NCBI GenBank assembly: GCA_017518185.1
Contig: JAFWWB010000078.1
Coordinates: 1-64,000 of the forward strand
Length of the DNA stretch: 64,000 nt
Direction: 5' to 3'
Source: Lachnospiraceae bacterium
GTDB taxonomy: Bacteria; Bacillota; Clostridia; Lachnospirales; Lachnospiraceae
The position numbers were made by a program, and so were the translations under genes. The notes beneath the pieces are model-generated. The model was not told where the DNA came from. It searched no databases and was given only the letters and a program-made list of their open reading frames with translations. Below, piece by piece: positions 52,473 to 60,108 of the stretch (the stretch's first letter is position 1; every line of letters starts with the position of its first letter).

Positions 52473-53477
52473 ATGAAGAAGAAAACACTCTTTACCGTCG
52501 GGCTGGCAGCCGTGCTGGCTTCCGCATCCCTGGCAGGCTGCGGGGGGAACAGCTCCGGCGGCCCCATCGAGCTCAAGATAGGAGTATCCACCGGAGAGAG
52601 CGATCCCCGTAATATAGCGGCAAAGGCTTTTGCAGACGAGATCGCAGAAAAGACAGGCGGACAGGTTACCGCAGTGGTCTACCCTTCGGGAGAACTGGGA
52701 GGCGACAGCGACATGATAGACGCTCTTTCCATGGGAAACGGCAAGATCGACATCGTCATCTCGGATGCTTCCAACTTCTCACCTTACGAGCCTACTATGG
52801 GCATTTCCGCCATGCCCTTCCTCTTCGATGATTTTGACACGGCCTGGGCTTTCATGGACAGCGATATAGAGGCGGCCGCTGAGGAGAAGCTCATAGCGTC
52901 CAACATCCGCGTCCTGGCCCATTATGATAACGGCTTCCGCTGTGTCACCAATTCCATAGGCCCGGTGAATTCACCTGCGGATATGAACGGCCTGCTGATA
53001 CGCACGCCCGAGAATCCCATTATCATGGCTACCATGGATGCCCTCGGCGCAAACGCGCAGCCCCTGGCTTTTTCCGAGCTTTACGAAGCACTTAAGCAGG
53101 GCACTTACGATGCACAGGAAAATCCCATCCCCGTCATTTATAACAACAAGCTTTACGAGGTACAGAAATACCTCTCCGTTACCAACCACATTTATTCCGG
53201 CATGTGCTTCGCAATATCCGAGAATACCTGGAAGAAGCTTACTCCCGAGCAGCAGGAGATCGTAAAAGCTGCGGCTGAAAGCTCCGCAAAGTCGGACCGC
53301 GAGAGCAACAGACAACAGACCGAGGATCTGATAAGCAAGCTGGAAGAAGCCGGAATGATAATCAATTATCCTGATCTGGAGCCCTTCGCCCAGGCCACCT
53401 CTTCGGTGCTGAGCAATAATTCCTCCACCTACGGGGATATGATAGACAGGCTTACAAAATGGCAGGCAGAACACTGA
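52473..53477 (+). CDS. Orphan DctP-type TRAP binding protein (lipoprotein)
   Basis: 334 residues, lipobox LAGC (Cys about 23). DctP family pattern: KIGVSTGESDPRNIAAKAFA, YPSGELGGDSDMIDAL, then RTPENPIIMATMDALGANAQPL and AQENPIPVIYNNKLYEVQKYL. Family members bind carboxylates or other small acids; the Arg in LLIRTPE is the usual carboxylate contact. There is no DctQ/DctM membrane component nearby; a terminator follows directly. It is the third gene of the GGDEF operon with AAGGAGG as ribosome site. Confidence 0.92.
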   Translation: MKKKTLFTVGLAAVLASASLAGCGGNSSGGPIELKIGVSTGESDPRNIAAKAFADEIAEKTGGQVTAVVYPSGELGGDSDMIDALSMGNGKIDIVISDASNFSPYEPTMGISAMPFLFDDFDTAWAFMDSDIEAAAEEKLIASNIRVLAHYDNGFRCVTNSIGPVNSPADMNGLLIRTPENPIIMATMDALGANAQPLAFSELYEALKQGTYDAQENPIPVIYNNKLYEVQKYLSVTNHIYSGMCFAISENTWKKLTPEQQEIVKAAAESSAKSDRESNRQQTEDLISKLEEAGMIINYPDLEPFAQATSSVLSNNSSTYGDMIDRLTKWQAEH

Positions 53478-53492
53478 AACACTTAGAAAAAC

Positions 53493-53526
53493 GCCCCCGG
53501 AGATGATCCGGGGGCATAATTTTTTT
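53493..53526 (+). terminator. Terminator of the GGDEF/HD-GYP/DctP operon
   Basis: Perfect stem GCCCCCGG / CCGGGGGC, loop AGATGAT, followed by ATAATTTTTTT. Confidence 0.9.
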
Positions 53527-53544
53527 ATATGGCTTATATGGCTT

Positions 53545-54048
53545 TTATACGACTTCTATCTGGCAGCTGCGCATGACCTCAAGCGCAGCTTCGTGTTTTT
53601 CGGGGGTCACGCCGGCGCAGCAGCTGCTGTCCACGATCATCGGGACCTCCCTGTAGAAGGCCTTGAGTATAAGGGCATTTGATACCACGCAGATATCGGT
53701 GCAGAGGCCCACCAGCTCTATGCTCTCGATAGGGCCGAAGTTTCCCAGCATGCCTGCCAGTTCGGCGCTGCCGAAGCCGTACTTCTTCCAGCTGAACTGC
53801 ACGTAAGGCCTGAGCTTATCGCAGATCTCCCAGCCGGGAGTGCCTTCGATGCAGTGCTTTACGGGAAGCCTTCTGCCCTCCTGGGTCTGAAGATAATCAT
53901 CCGCATGGGTATCCTGGGTGAATACCACCTGTCCTTCGAAGTTCTTAACTTTTTCAACCACATTATCGACTATGGCCTGTGCCTCTGCCGTGCCGAGGCT
54001 GCCGTCGATAAAATCATTCTGCATATCAACAACTACAAGAATTTTCAT
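53545..54048 (-). CDS. Isochorismatase-family cysteine hydrolase (nicotinamidase-like)
   Basis: 167 residues with the catalytic triad pattern: Asp in VVDMQNDFIDGSL, Lys in SWKKYGFGS, and Cys in GLCTDICVVSNAL. TQDTHADDYL carries the usual metal-site residues, so a nicotinamidase-type reaction (nicotinamide to nicotinate) is a fair guess, but the family is broad. The start at 54048 (MKILVV) has GGGAGG upstream; the longer frame to 54096 lacks one. Confidence 0.82.
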   Translation of the reverse strand: MKILVVVDMQNDFIDGSLGTAEAQAIVDNVVEKVKNFEGQVVFTQDTHADDYLQTQEGRRLPVKHCIEGTPGWEICDKLRPYVQFSWKKYGFGSAELAGMLGNFGPIESIELVGLCTDICVVSNALILKAFYREVPMIVDSSCCAGVTPEKHEAALEVMRSCQIEVV

Positions 54049-54322
54049 AGTTTTTATCCTCCCATAGATATTGTGTTCCCAGTGGAAGTATACCACAAGA
54101 GTGAAGGCAGGACAAGGGAAATGAGGGGCTCAAACCCGCATTTATCATGGCTTTTTAACGTAATATTTACTATAGGTTCATATTCTGTACATAATTGCTG
54201 TGTATCATCTGTATCAGAGTGAAGCGAAAAGCGACACCATCGGGCATGACGTTTTCATAGTAAAGTGTCCGGATGCCTCCTTTCCAATCATCCGGACGCA
54301 CCTCCTTTCTAGTTTTGCAATA
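54049..54322. other. Intergenic region with an unexplained hairpin
   Basis: No gene is convincing. A 9-bp inverted repeat GTCCGGATG/CATCCGGAC (54267-54297) has AAAGGAGG in its loop on the minus strand, and a 14-codon minus-strand ORF (ATG at about 54258) follows it. A plus-strand frame over 54200-54340 is open but has no start. Confidence 0.35.
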
Positions 54323-54360
54323 AACGAAAAGAACCTGTCGGAAGACAGGTTCTTTTCGTT
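54323..54360. terminator. Terminator after sufU, 17-bp perfect stem
   Basis: AACGAAAAGAACCTGTC / GACAGGTTCTTTTCGTT, perfect 17 pairs closed by a GGAA (GNRA) tetraloop; U-rich on both strands. Confidence 0.8.
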
Positions 54361-54375
54361 ATGCCGCATGTTTTC

Positions 54376-54828
54376 TTAATCCTGTTCGGAGGTCGCCTCT
54401 CCGATATTTCCCAGCATCTTCTGTATGGTCTTCCAGCCCAGGGTGGCACATTTGACGCGGGCAGGCATATGGGCTATGCTCTCCAGCGCCGCGGACTCTT
54501 CCAGGGCTTCTATCTCCTCCGGAGAAGCGGTGCTCCTGACCATGCCCATAAAGCTTCCTGCAAGCTTAAGCACTTCCTCCCTGCTCTTTCCTATGACCAG
54601 ATCCAGCATCATATCGGCAGAGGCCTGGGAGATGGCGCAGCCGCTCCCGTTGAAAAGACCTTCCGTCACGATATCATTTTCGTCCAGCTTAAGCTGAAGG
54701 TATATGTCATCTCCGCAGCTTGGGTTCACGCCCTGAAGCACCAGATCAGGGTTCTCCATATCGCCTCTGTGGGCAGGATAGAGGTTATGCTCGTTCACAA
54801 CCTCACGGTACATCTCCTTAAGCTCCAT
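54376..54828 (-). CDS. sufU: SufU-type Fe-S assembly protein
   Basis: 150 residues; the three zinc/sulfur-acceptor cysteines are visible in NPSCGDD, GSGCAISQASADMM and RVKCATLGWKTI. In Firmicutes SufU accepts persulfide from SufS for Fe-S cluster assembly in the cytoplasm. The start overlaps the sufS end by 11 bases. No sufBCD genes are in the window, so this is a separate sufS-sufU pair. Confidence 0.92.
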   Translation of the reverse strand: MELKEMYREVVNEHNLYPAHRGDMENPDLVLQGVNPSCGDDIYLQLKLDENDIVTEGLFNGSGCAISQASADMMLDLVIGKSREEVLKLAGSFMGMVRSTASPEEIEALEESAALESIAHMPARVKCATLGWKTIQKMLGNIGEATSEQD

Positions 54829-56047
54829 AGCCCATATACCCCCTTATCTTCTTAAGGGCAGCCGCAAAGCGCACTGCCTCCTCTTCCGTGTTATAGAAGG
54901 AAACGCTGGCCCTTGCCGTGGCCCTGAATTCCATGCCGCATTCCTTCTGCATATATTCCATGAGCGGCTGGGCACAGTGATGTCCCGCGCGTACCGCTAT
55001 CCTGTCTTCGTCCAGCACTCCGGCCACATCGTGGGGATGCACGCCTTCGATATTGAAGGTAAAGATGCCGTGATGCTCCGCAGGATCCTCGGGGCCGTAG
55101 ACCTTTATATGGGGATCGTCAGCCGTCTCCTTCATGATGAGGCTTATGAGCTTTGTCTCATGTTCTTCCAGCTCTTTACGGTCCAGCTTCTTCATATATT
55201 CCACGGCAGCGGCCATGCCTACGGCTCCGCTGGCGTTGACTGTTCCCGCCTCGAATTTATGGGGCAGTTCCGCATAGGTGGCACTGTCCCTGGTGACATA
55301 CTCTATCATCTCCCCGCCTCTTAAGAAGGGCGGCATTTTTTCCAGCAGTTCTTCCCTGCCGTATAATCCGCCTATACCCATGGGCCCCGGCAGCTTATGG
55401 CCTGAGAAAGCATAGAAATCGCAGCCTATGGCTTTTACATCCGTCTCCAGATGGGGCAGGCCCTGGGCTCCGTCCGCCACCAGTATGCCGCCCTTCGCAT
55501 GTATGAGTTCTGCAGCTTCTTTTAAAGGCGTTGCAGTGCCCATAACATTGGAGAGCTGTGTAAGGGCCAGTATCTTCGTTTTCGGGCTGAGGGCAGCCTC
55601 TATCATGTCCACGGTGATCACACCGTCCGGACGGGGCTCTATGAACTTAAGTGCCGCACCTTTGGCCTTTGCCGCCATCTGCCAGGGAAGCAGGTTGGAA
55701 TGATGCTCCAGCACCGAGATAAGGATCTCATCGCCCTCCGACAGCGTGCTCAGGGCATAGCTGTAAGCCACAAGGTTCAGGGCCTCGGTGGCGTTACGAA
55801 CAAATATGAGCTCCGAGTCGCGGCAGCCTATGAAGGAAGCTACGGTATGCCTTGCGCTCTCATAACGTTCGGTAGCCTCAACGCTCCATTTATAAAGTCC
55901 CCTCATGGGGTTTGCATTATAGTGTTCGGAAAAATCCCGCATGGCATCCAGCACCTGCACGCAGCGCTGGTGGGTGGCGGCGTTGTCAAAATAGACCGTA
56001 CCGTCCGAGAGTATGGGGAAATCCTTTCTTATAGCCTCTATGTTCAT
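54818..56047 (-). CDS. sufS: SufS-type cysteine desulfurase
   Basis: 409-residue PLP enzyme that takes sulfur from cysteine. YFDNAATHQRC at the start, PLP-lysine in FSGHKLPGPMGIGG, catalytic Cys358 in RAGHHCAQPLM. Its ATG overlaps the stop of the VanX-like lipoprotein gene (ATGA), placing it in a cell-envelope operon. Confidence 0.93.
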   Translation of the reverse strand: MNIEAIRKDFPILSDGTVYFDNAATHQRCVQVLDAMRDFSEHYNANPMRGLYKWSVEATERYESARHTVASFIGCRDSELIFVRNATEALNLVAYSYALSTLSEGDEILISVLEHHSNLLPWQMAAKAKGAALKFIEPRPDGVITVDMIEAALSPKTKILALTQLSNVMGTATPLKEAAELIHAKGGILVADGAQGLPHLETDVKAIGCDFYAFSGHKLPGPMGIGGLYGREELLEKMPPFLRGGEMIEYVTRDSATYAELPHKFEAGTVNASGAVGMAAAVEYMKKLDRKELEEHETKLISLIMKETADDPHIKVYGPEDPAEHHGIFTFNIEGVHPHDVAGVLDEDRIAVRAGHHCAQPLMEYMQKECGMEFRATARASVSFYNTEEEAVRFAAALKKIRGYMGYGA

Positions 56048-57738
56048 CTCATATATCCTTCCGCGTCAAAAGAGTATTCCACGTCATTTATCACCGCCAC
56101 ATTATCGGAGATGTACTCACCGTTGTCAAGCCTGTAGCGCACTCCCCTGTCATCTTTTTTCCAGCCGGCGATGCTGACGCCCTTCTGTACCCTTGCGGGG
56201 TTGTCATTCATTATATCATTATCCTGGAAATGCCACCACTCACTGTAGAGACCGCCGAAACCGGCATCGTACATATAGCCCTGCAGAAGCTTCGCATTGG
56301 CGTTATTTGCGTTGACCACGGAGAAATGGGTCAGGTCGTGCATACGGGTCTGCATGGACAGCTCCTCCCCGGTTTCAAGGCTTTCCAGGGTAAGGTCCAG
56401 GGCATCTCCCAGATTGTGCCTGGAGCCCTTTGCCGAAAGGAAGACCGTAAGGGGATAGCCTCCCTCCATCATCATCTTCCTGTAGGTCATCACCTCGGGC
56501 TGCTCCGGCTCGGGAGGCAGGGGAGTAAATGTGCCGTCGGGATTGGCTATATAGCGGTTGCCCTCAGGGTCAAGGACTATCAGGGCACCTTCGGGTATCA
56601 CGACGGCATTCTCCGAGGCGCTGTTCTCAGAAACCGGATCAGGCGCGTTCTCACTGATGGTCTCCGTTTCTCCGGCGGTTTCCTGCGCAGGCTCCTCTTC
56701 CGTTTCTTCAGCCTCCTCCGGGGTGTCTGCCTCTCCGGCCTCGTCCTCTGAGATGCTCTCTTCCTCAACACGTCTTCCCAGATACTCGTCCAGGCTCACG
56801 CGCTTTAGCTCCTCCTCCGGTATGGGATCGTCCAGCTGAAGCTCGGTGATGTCGTAGATGGTGCGGGTAGCCACATAAGGCCTGAAGGCGTCGTAGATCT
56901 TCAGCCTGTAGCCATCCTCCAGGCAGGCTTCCGCCGCCACGGTAAGACGTTTTGCAACAGGATAGAGGAGCGGTACCACAAAGGTACCGTCATCCAGCAG
57001 TATATCCTCATAGCCCTCGGTCACTACGCCTGATACCCCCGGTATCTCGTACTCATGGGCCATGTAGTTTGAAAAGTAGCTGTTGGTTATATCGTAGGCG
57101 CACATCCCGCCAAGGTATTCCGTCAGGTTTATCATGCAGCGCGCGCTGTTTATGTAATACTCACCCTTTGAAGTGTATACCCGGAAGCGCTCTCCTTCTT
57201 CTCCGGTCACGCAGAGGGCTGTGCCCACGCTGACCTCCCCGGCCTTAGCATCGCCTTCCGCATCCATGTAAAGCTCCATATCCTCCGTGGGCCATATTGT
57301 GCAGTACAGCGTGCTTATGCCTGTTGTCAGCTCTGTGCTATCCTCCGCGCTGCCTCCGACAGCCGTAAGGGTAAAGTATTCGTTCTCATAAGAGGGCAGG
57401 CGTCCGGTCTCGCAGCTAAGCTCACCCTGTTCAAGAGTGCGGCTCTCCTTCAGCTCCCCGTCCTCATAACGGCAGAGCTCGTAATGCTCCGCCCTGACCG
57501 CATCCCAGCTGAGGCGGTAACTGTTGTCTCCAAGATCCTCGAACTTTAAGTTAAGAGGCCCCTCGGGAAGTGGTATCTCCGTGGGAGTTGGCGTGGGCGC
57601 TGCCTCCTGTACGCGGTCCACAGCAGGGTTCAGTTCGGCTGGCGTGGGGGTGGGAGCAGCAGTCTTTATGCCCTCGGTCTTTCCGCAGGAAGTCACGAGA
57701 AGGCACAGGGATAAAAAAAGCGCAGCCCTTCTCTTCAT
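56044..57738 (-). CDS. VanX-like D-Ala-D-Ala dipeptidase lipoprotein with interrupted catalytic domain
   Basis: 564 residues; lipobox VTSC (Cys about 18), a Thr/Pro linker, an Fn3-like unit (about 55-125), an SH3-like unit (about 145-200) and an M15D dipeptidase domain. Catalytic features: Arg in IYDAFRPY (about 284), zinc ligands in SRHNLGDALDLTL (about 438), EWWHF near the C-terminus. Between the Arg and the His motif lie about 155 residues, against about 45 in VanX. The extra part is an acidic low-complexity stretch (about 315-385, with SENxASEN units like the linker of the DUF4353 protein). It overlaps the acyltransferase gene by 4 bases upstream and sufS by 4 bases downstream. Likely acts on peptidoglycan peptides; not evidence of vancomycin resistance by itself. 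Confidence 0.82.
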   Translation of the reverse strand: MKRRAALFLSLCLLVTSCGKTEGIKTAAPTPTPAELNPAVDRVQEAAPTPTPTEIPLPEGPLNLKFEDLGDNSYRLSWDAVRAEHYELCRYEDGELKESRTLEQGELSCETGRLPSYENEYFTLTAVGGSAEDSTELTTGISTLYCTIWPTEDMELYMDAEGDAKAGEVSVGTALCVTGEEGERFRVYTSKGEYYINSARCMINLTEYLGGMCAYDITNSYFSNYMAHEYEIPGVSGVVTEGYEDILLDDGTFVVPLLYPVAKRLTVAAEACLEDGYRLKIYDAFRPYVATRTIYDITELQLDDPIPEEELKRVSLDEYLGRRVEEESISEDEAGEADTPEEAEETEEEPAQETAGETETISENAPDPVSENSASENAVVIPEGALIVLDPEGNRYIANPDGTFTPLPPEPEQPEVMTYRKMMMEGGYPLTVFLSAKGSRHNLGDALDLTLESLETGEELSMQTRMHDLTHFSVVNANNANAKLLQGYMYDAGFGGLYSEWWHFQDNDIMNDNPARVQKGVSIAGWKKDDRGVRYRLDNGEYISDNVAVINDVEYSFDAEGYMR

Positions 57739-58766
57739 AGTATCCGCCTTATCCCCGGTATCAGCTTAAGCAACGCCGTGATCGCCATGGAAGCGAAGAA
57801 GCTTCCCGCCGCGATAGCCGCAAACACGCCTATACCGCCTTCGTAGGGGTCTATCTCCATGTAGCGCAGGAACAGGCGCAGGAATATCATATGTATCAGA
57901 TATATGCCGAAGGTGCAGCCGTCAACAAAGCTTAAGGCTTTTCCGGCATTTTCCTTCTTCACGTCCTTGAGCAGAGCAAATATGCCCGCGGACTGGAGCA
58001 CCACTGCAGGCGATGAATAAGCGGAGACTATGCCCTTCACGGCATCCGCATTGTCGCCCCTTATGAAATAAGTGCCGGCTATGGTCAGGGCCGTACCGGC
58101 TATGATAAAGCATACAGCCCAGCCTCCGTTCAGCTTAAGCTTTCCGGAATAAAGGCCGTAGCCCAGGAAGAAATACAGGGTGTAGACCGCGGAGAGCTGG
58201 AGATGAAAGGCCGAGGTAAAGCCGAAAAGCTCAGTAAGGTTTAAGATGCTCAGGAATATGAAACAGACCACGGTGAGATACAGGAAGGTCTTCTCATCGC
58301 ATTTTTCCGAAATGAAGCGGTAGGCCGGGAGCAGCAGGTAAAGTCCGATGAGCATATAGAGGTACCAGAGATGGGACCAGCTGCTGCCGGATACAAGCTT
58401 ATAGAGGGCGTCCGTAAGGACTGCTCCGGAGAACTCCTCCTTATTCATCACGCAGTCGAATATGCGGAATATAAAGACAAAGAGCACCAGCGCTCCCAGC
58501 ACACGGGGAACATAGCGGGTAAGGATCTTCTTTATGCTCATCTCCCTTGCAGGATCCAGGAGAAGCGCTCCCGAGACCATAACAAAAACAGGAACGGCCC
58601 ACATGAGGCAGTACACAATGCCCATGCTCACGGCATCCGCCGCGGCCGAAATCCTGTCCCTGTACAGTATCTCCGAAACATTCAGAGTATGCAGTATGAC
58701 TATTGCAAAGCTTGCGAGGATGCGCAGCAGCATAAGACCGCCGCTGCGGCTCCCTTTACCAGACAA
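57735..58766 (-). CDS. Acyltransferase family 3 membrane protein
   Basis: 343 residues with about ten membrane helices. ILASFAIVILHTLN (the conserved His in helix 1) and WAVPVFVMVSGALLLDP are the family signatures (OatA/WecH type O-acetyltransferases). Substrate unknown; in this context a cell-wall glycan or secondary polymer is likely. It overlaps both neighbours. Confidence 0.88.
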   Translation of the reverse strand: MSGKGSRSGGLMLLRILASFAIVILHTLNVSEILYRDRISAAADAVSMGIVYCLMWAVPVFVMVSGALLLDPAREMSIKKILTRYVPRVLGALVLFVFIFRIFDCVMNKEEFSGAVLTDALYKLVSGSSWSHLWYLYMLIGLYLLLPAYRFISEKCDEKTFLYLTVVCFIFLSILNLTELFGFTSAFHLQLSAVYTLYFFLGYGLYSGKLKLNGGWAVCFIIAGTALTIAGTYFIRGDNADAVKGIVSAYSSPAVVLQSAGIFALLKDVKKENAGKALSFVDGCTFGIYLIHMIFLRLFLRYMEIDPYEGGIGVFAAIAAGSFFASMAITALLKLIPGIRRIL

Positions 58767-59154
58767 GACCCTCGTCTCCTATGCAGCCCTGGTCATCACC
58801 GCTGCCGCCGTCTCCCATGCCGTCAAGGGCAGGGAACTGCTCCGCAGGGGCCTCGGTAGGCTCCGGAGTAGGTGTGGCCGTTGCAGTAGGTGCGGCTGTG
58901 GGTGTGGGTGTAGGTGCCTCGGTAGCTGTGGGACCTACGGTGGGTGTGGCTTCAGACGCCCCGGTAGGAGCTGCGGCCTCTTCAGCCTGCTCCTTAGCGG
59001 TATCTGCCTCATCCTCTGCGGTGCTTTCTTTCACGATACTCTCTTCCGGCTCTCCTGCAGACACCTTTGTGCCCTTAGGAGCGGCAAATACAAAGCCGAA
59101 GCCAAGTGCCAGCAGTATCAGTATACTTACTATAGCAGGTAACTTATCTCTCAT
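58756..59154 (-). CDS. Membrane-anchored Pro/Thr-rich protein
   Basis: 132 residues: N-terminal helix (about 6-25), then an Ala/Glu-rich and a Thr-Pro-rich stretch (repeats of A-P-T-P-T) ending in Gly/Asp-rich sequence. No domain. Looks like a wall-spanning stalk. The start at 59154 (MRDKLP) lies 11 bases after the transglutaminase stop, with TGAGG upstream. Confidence 0.65.
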   Translation of the reverse strand: MRDKLPAIVSILILLALGFGFVFAAPKGTKVSAGEPEESIVKESTAEDEADTAKEQAEEAAAPTGASEATPTVGPTATEAPTPTPTAAPTATATPTPEPTEAPAEQFPALDGMGDGGSGDDQGCIGDEGLVW

Positions 59155-59165
59155 CTCAATAAACC

Positions 59166-60008
59166 TCAATCCGTCATAGGAGTGTAATTTACGTATCTCC
59201 AGGTACCGGGCTTGCCGTACCAGATCTGATACGCGTCGATACGTGATGCATAGGAGCATTCGGGGTCGAAGACCCATGAGGTGCCGTCTATCACGATCTC
59301 ATCCCAGGAATGGGGGCCCTGGGTGCCATTGGTCCTGGGAACATAGCCGGACATCTGTGTGGCATCGTAGCCAAGGAGCCTTGCCATCTCGCAGAAGGTA
59401 GCCGCGAAAACGTAGCAGTTGCCCTTGTGGTTGGTAAAGCCGAACTCCGCAAACCAGCGGGTTCCGGGGGAACCGTTCTCAGGCATATCGGGCTTTCCGT
59501 GTCCGTAATAGGTAAGATTATGGACAGACCAGTTAAAAGCGCTCCTAAGATCCCACCCGGCCATATCAAGGGCTTCCGCCGCCTGGGGGTAGGTGGACCT
59601 GGTTATCGTCGCGGGAATTACCGTCTCGTCCGAATAAACCCTGTCTTCCTTTGAACCGTGATCGTGGAAATGCTTATAAAGCACTGTGGGGCTGCTGCCC
59701 AGAGCCTGTACCACGTCGGGATTATGGGCCGCATATACCGCCGCGTCAAATCCGTTCTCAAATGAGGCCATGGCCGAACCGGGCCTGTAGGGGTAACGCC
59801 CTTCCTTTATCCCGTAGTCCCTGTAATGCCGGTACAGCAGGGCCTTGTCATTGCCAAAGGCCGCCTTTACGTCTGGATTGGATTCCGCATAGTATTCCGC
59901 GTCGAAAAACCAGCCTTCCTCCACTTTTTCGGGGGCGGCCTGCACGCTCATGGGCAGGCCTGCCAGCAGCAGACCGGCTGCCAGCAGTGCCGCTATTCGT
60001 TTTTTCAT
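59166..60008 (-). CDS. Secreted transglutaminase-like protein
   Basis: 280 residues; signal peptide ending VQA-A (about 24). Two copies of a 40-residue motif (YYAESNPDV...HYRDYGIKEGR and VYAAHNPDV...HFHDHGSKEDR) precede a transglutaminase-type core with Cys in NHKGNCYVFAATF, His in GPHSWDEI and Asp in WVFDPEC. Such repeats occur in exported Clostridia proteins. The start at 60008 has AGGAGA upstream; the longer frame runs into a repeat. First gene of a six-gene overlapping operon to sufU. Confidence 0.82.
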   Translation of the reverse strand: MKKRIAALLAAGLLLAGLPMSVQAAPEKVEEGWFFDAEYYAESNPDVKAAFGNDKALLYRHYRDYGIKEGRYPYRPGSAMASFENGFDAAVYAAHNPDVVQALGSSPTVLYKHFHDHGSKEDRVYSDETVIPATITRSTYPQAAEALDMAGWDLRSAFNWSVHNLTYYGHGKPDMPENGSPGTRWFAEFGFTNHKGNCYVFAATFCEMARLLGYDATQMSGYVPRTNGTQGPHSWDEIVIDGTSWVFDPECSYASRIDAYQIWYGKPGTWRYVNYTPMTD

Positions 60009-60037
60009 TTCGGTTCTCCTGATAGTGTTGGTATATA

Positions 60038-60073
60038 AGATCCCTCGACTCGCTACGCTCGCTCGGGATGACA
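60038..60073. repeat. REP-like palindrome (intergenic copy)
   Basis: AGATCCCTCGACT ... CGCTCGGGATGACA, whose ends match the reverse complement of the element at 16618-16664; the centre differs (CGCTACGCTCG). Confidence 0.65.
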
Positions 60074-60101
60074 TATCATACGCTCGGGATGACATATCAT
60101 A
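60060..60101 (+). repeat. Tandem 21-base duplication at the REP edge
   Basis: Two exact copies of a 21-base unit (CGCTCGGGATGACATATCATA) covering the end of the palindrome. Confidence 0.9.
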
Positions 60102-60108
60102 TACTTAC

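Noticed and set aside
56044-57738. Vancomycin-resistance gene vanX
   Set aside because: No vanH, vanA or regulators nearby; the protein is a multi-domain lipoprotein, more consistent with wall-peptide turnover.
59974-60095. 29-residue N-terminal extension of the transglutaminase-like protein
   Set aside because: It is the REP palindrome and tandem 21-base duplication in frame; the signal peptide and ribosome site place the start at 60008.
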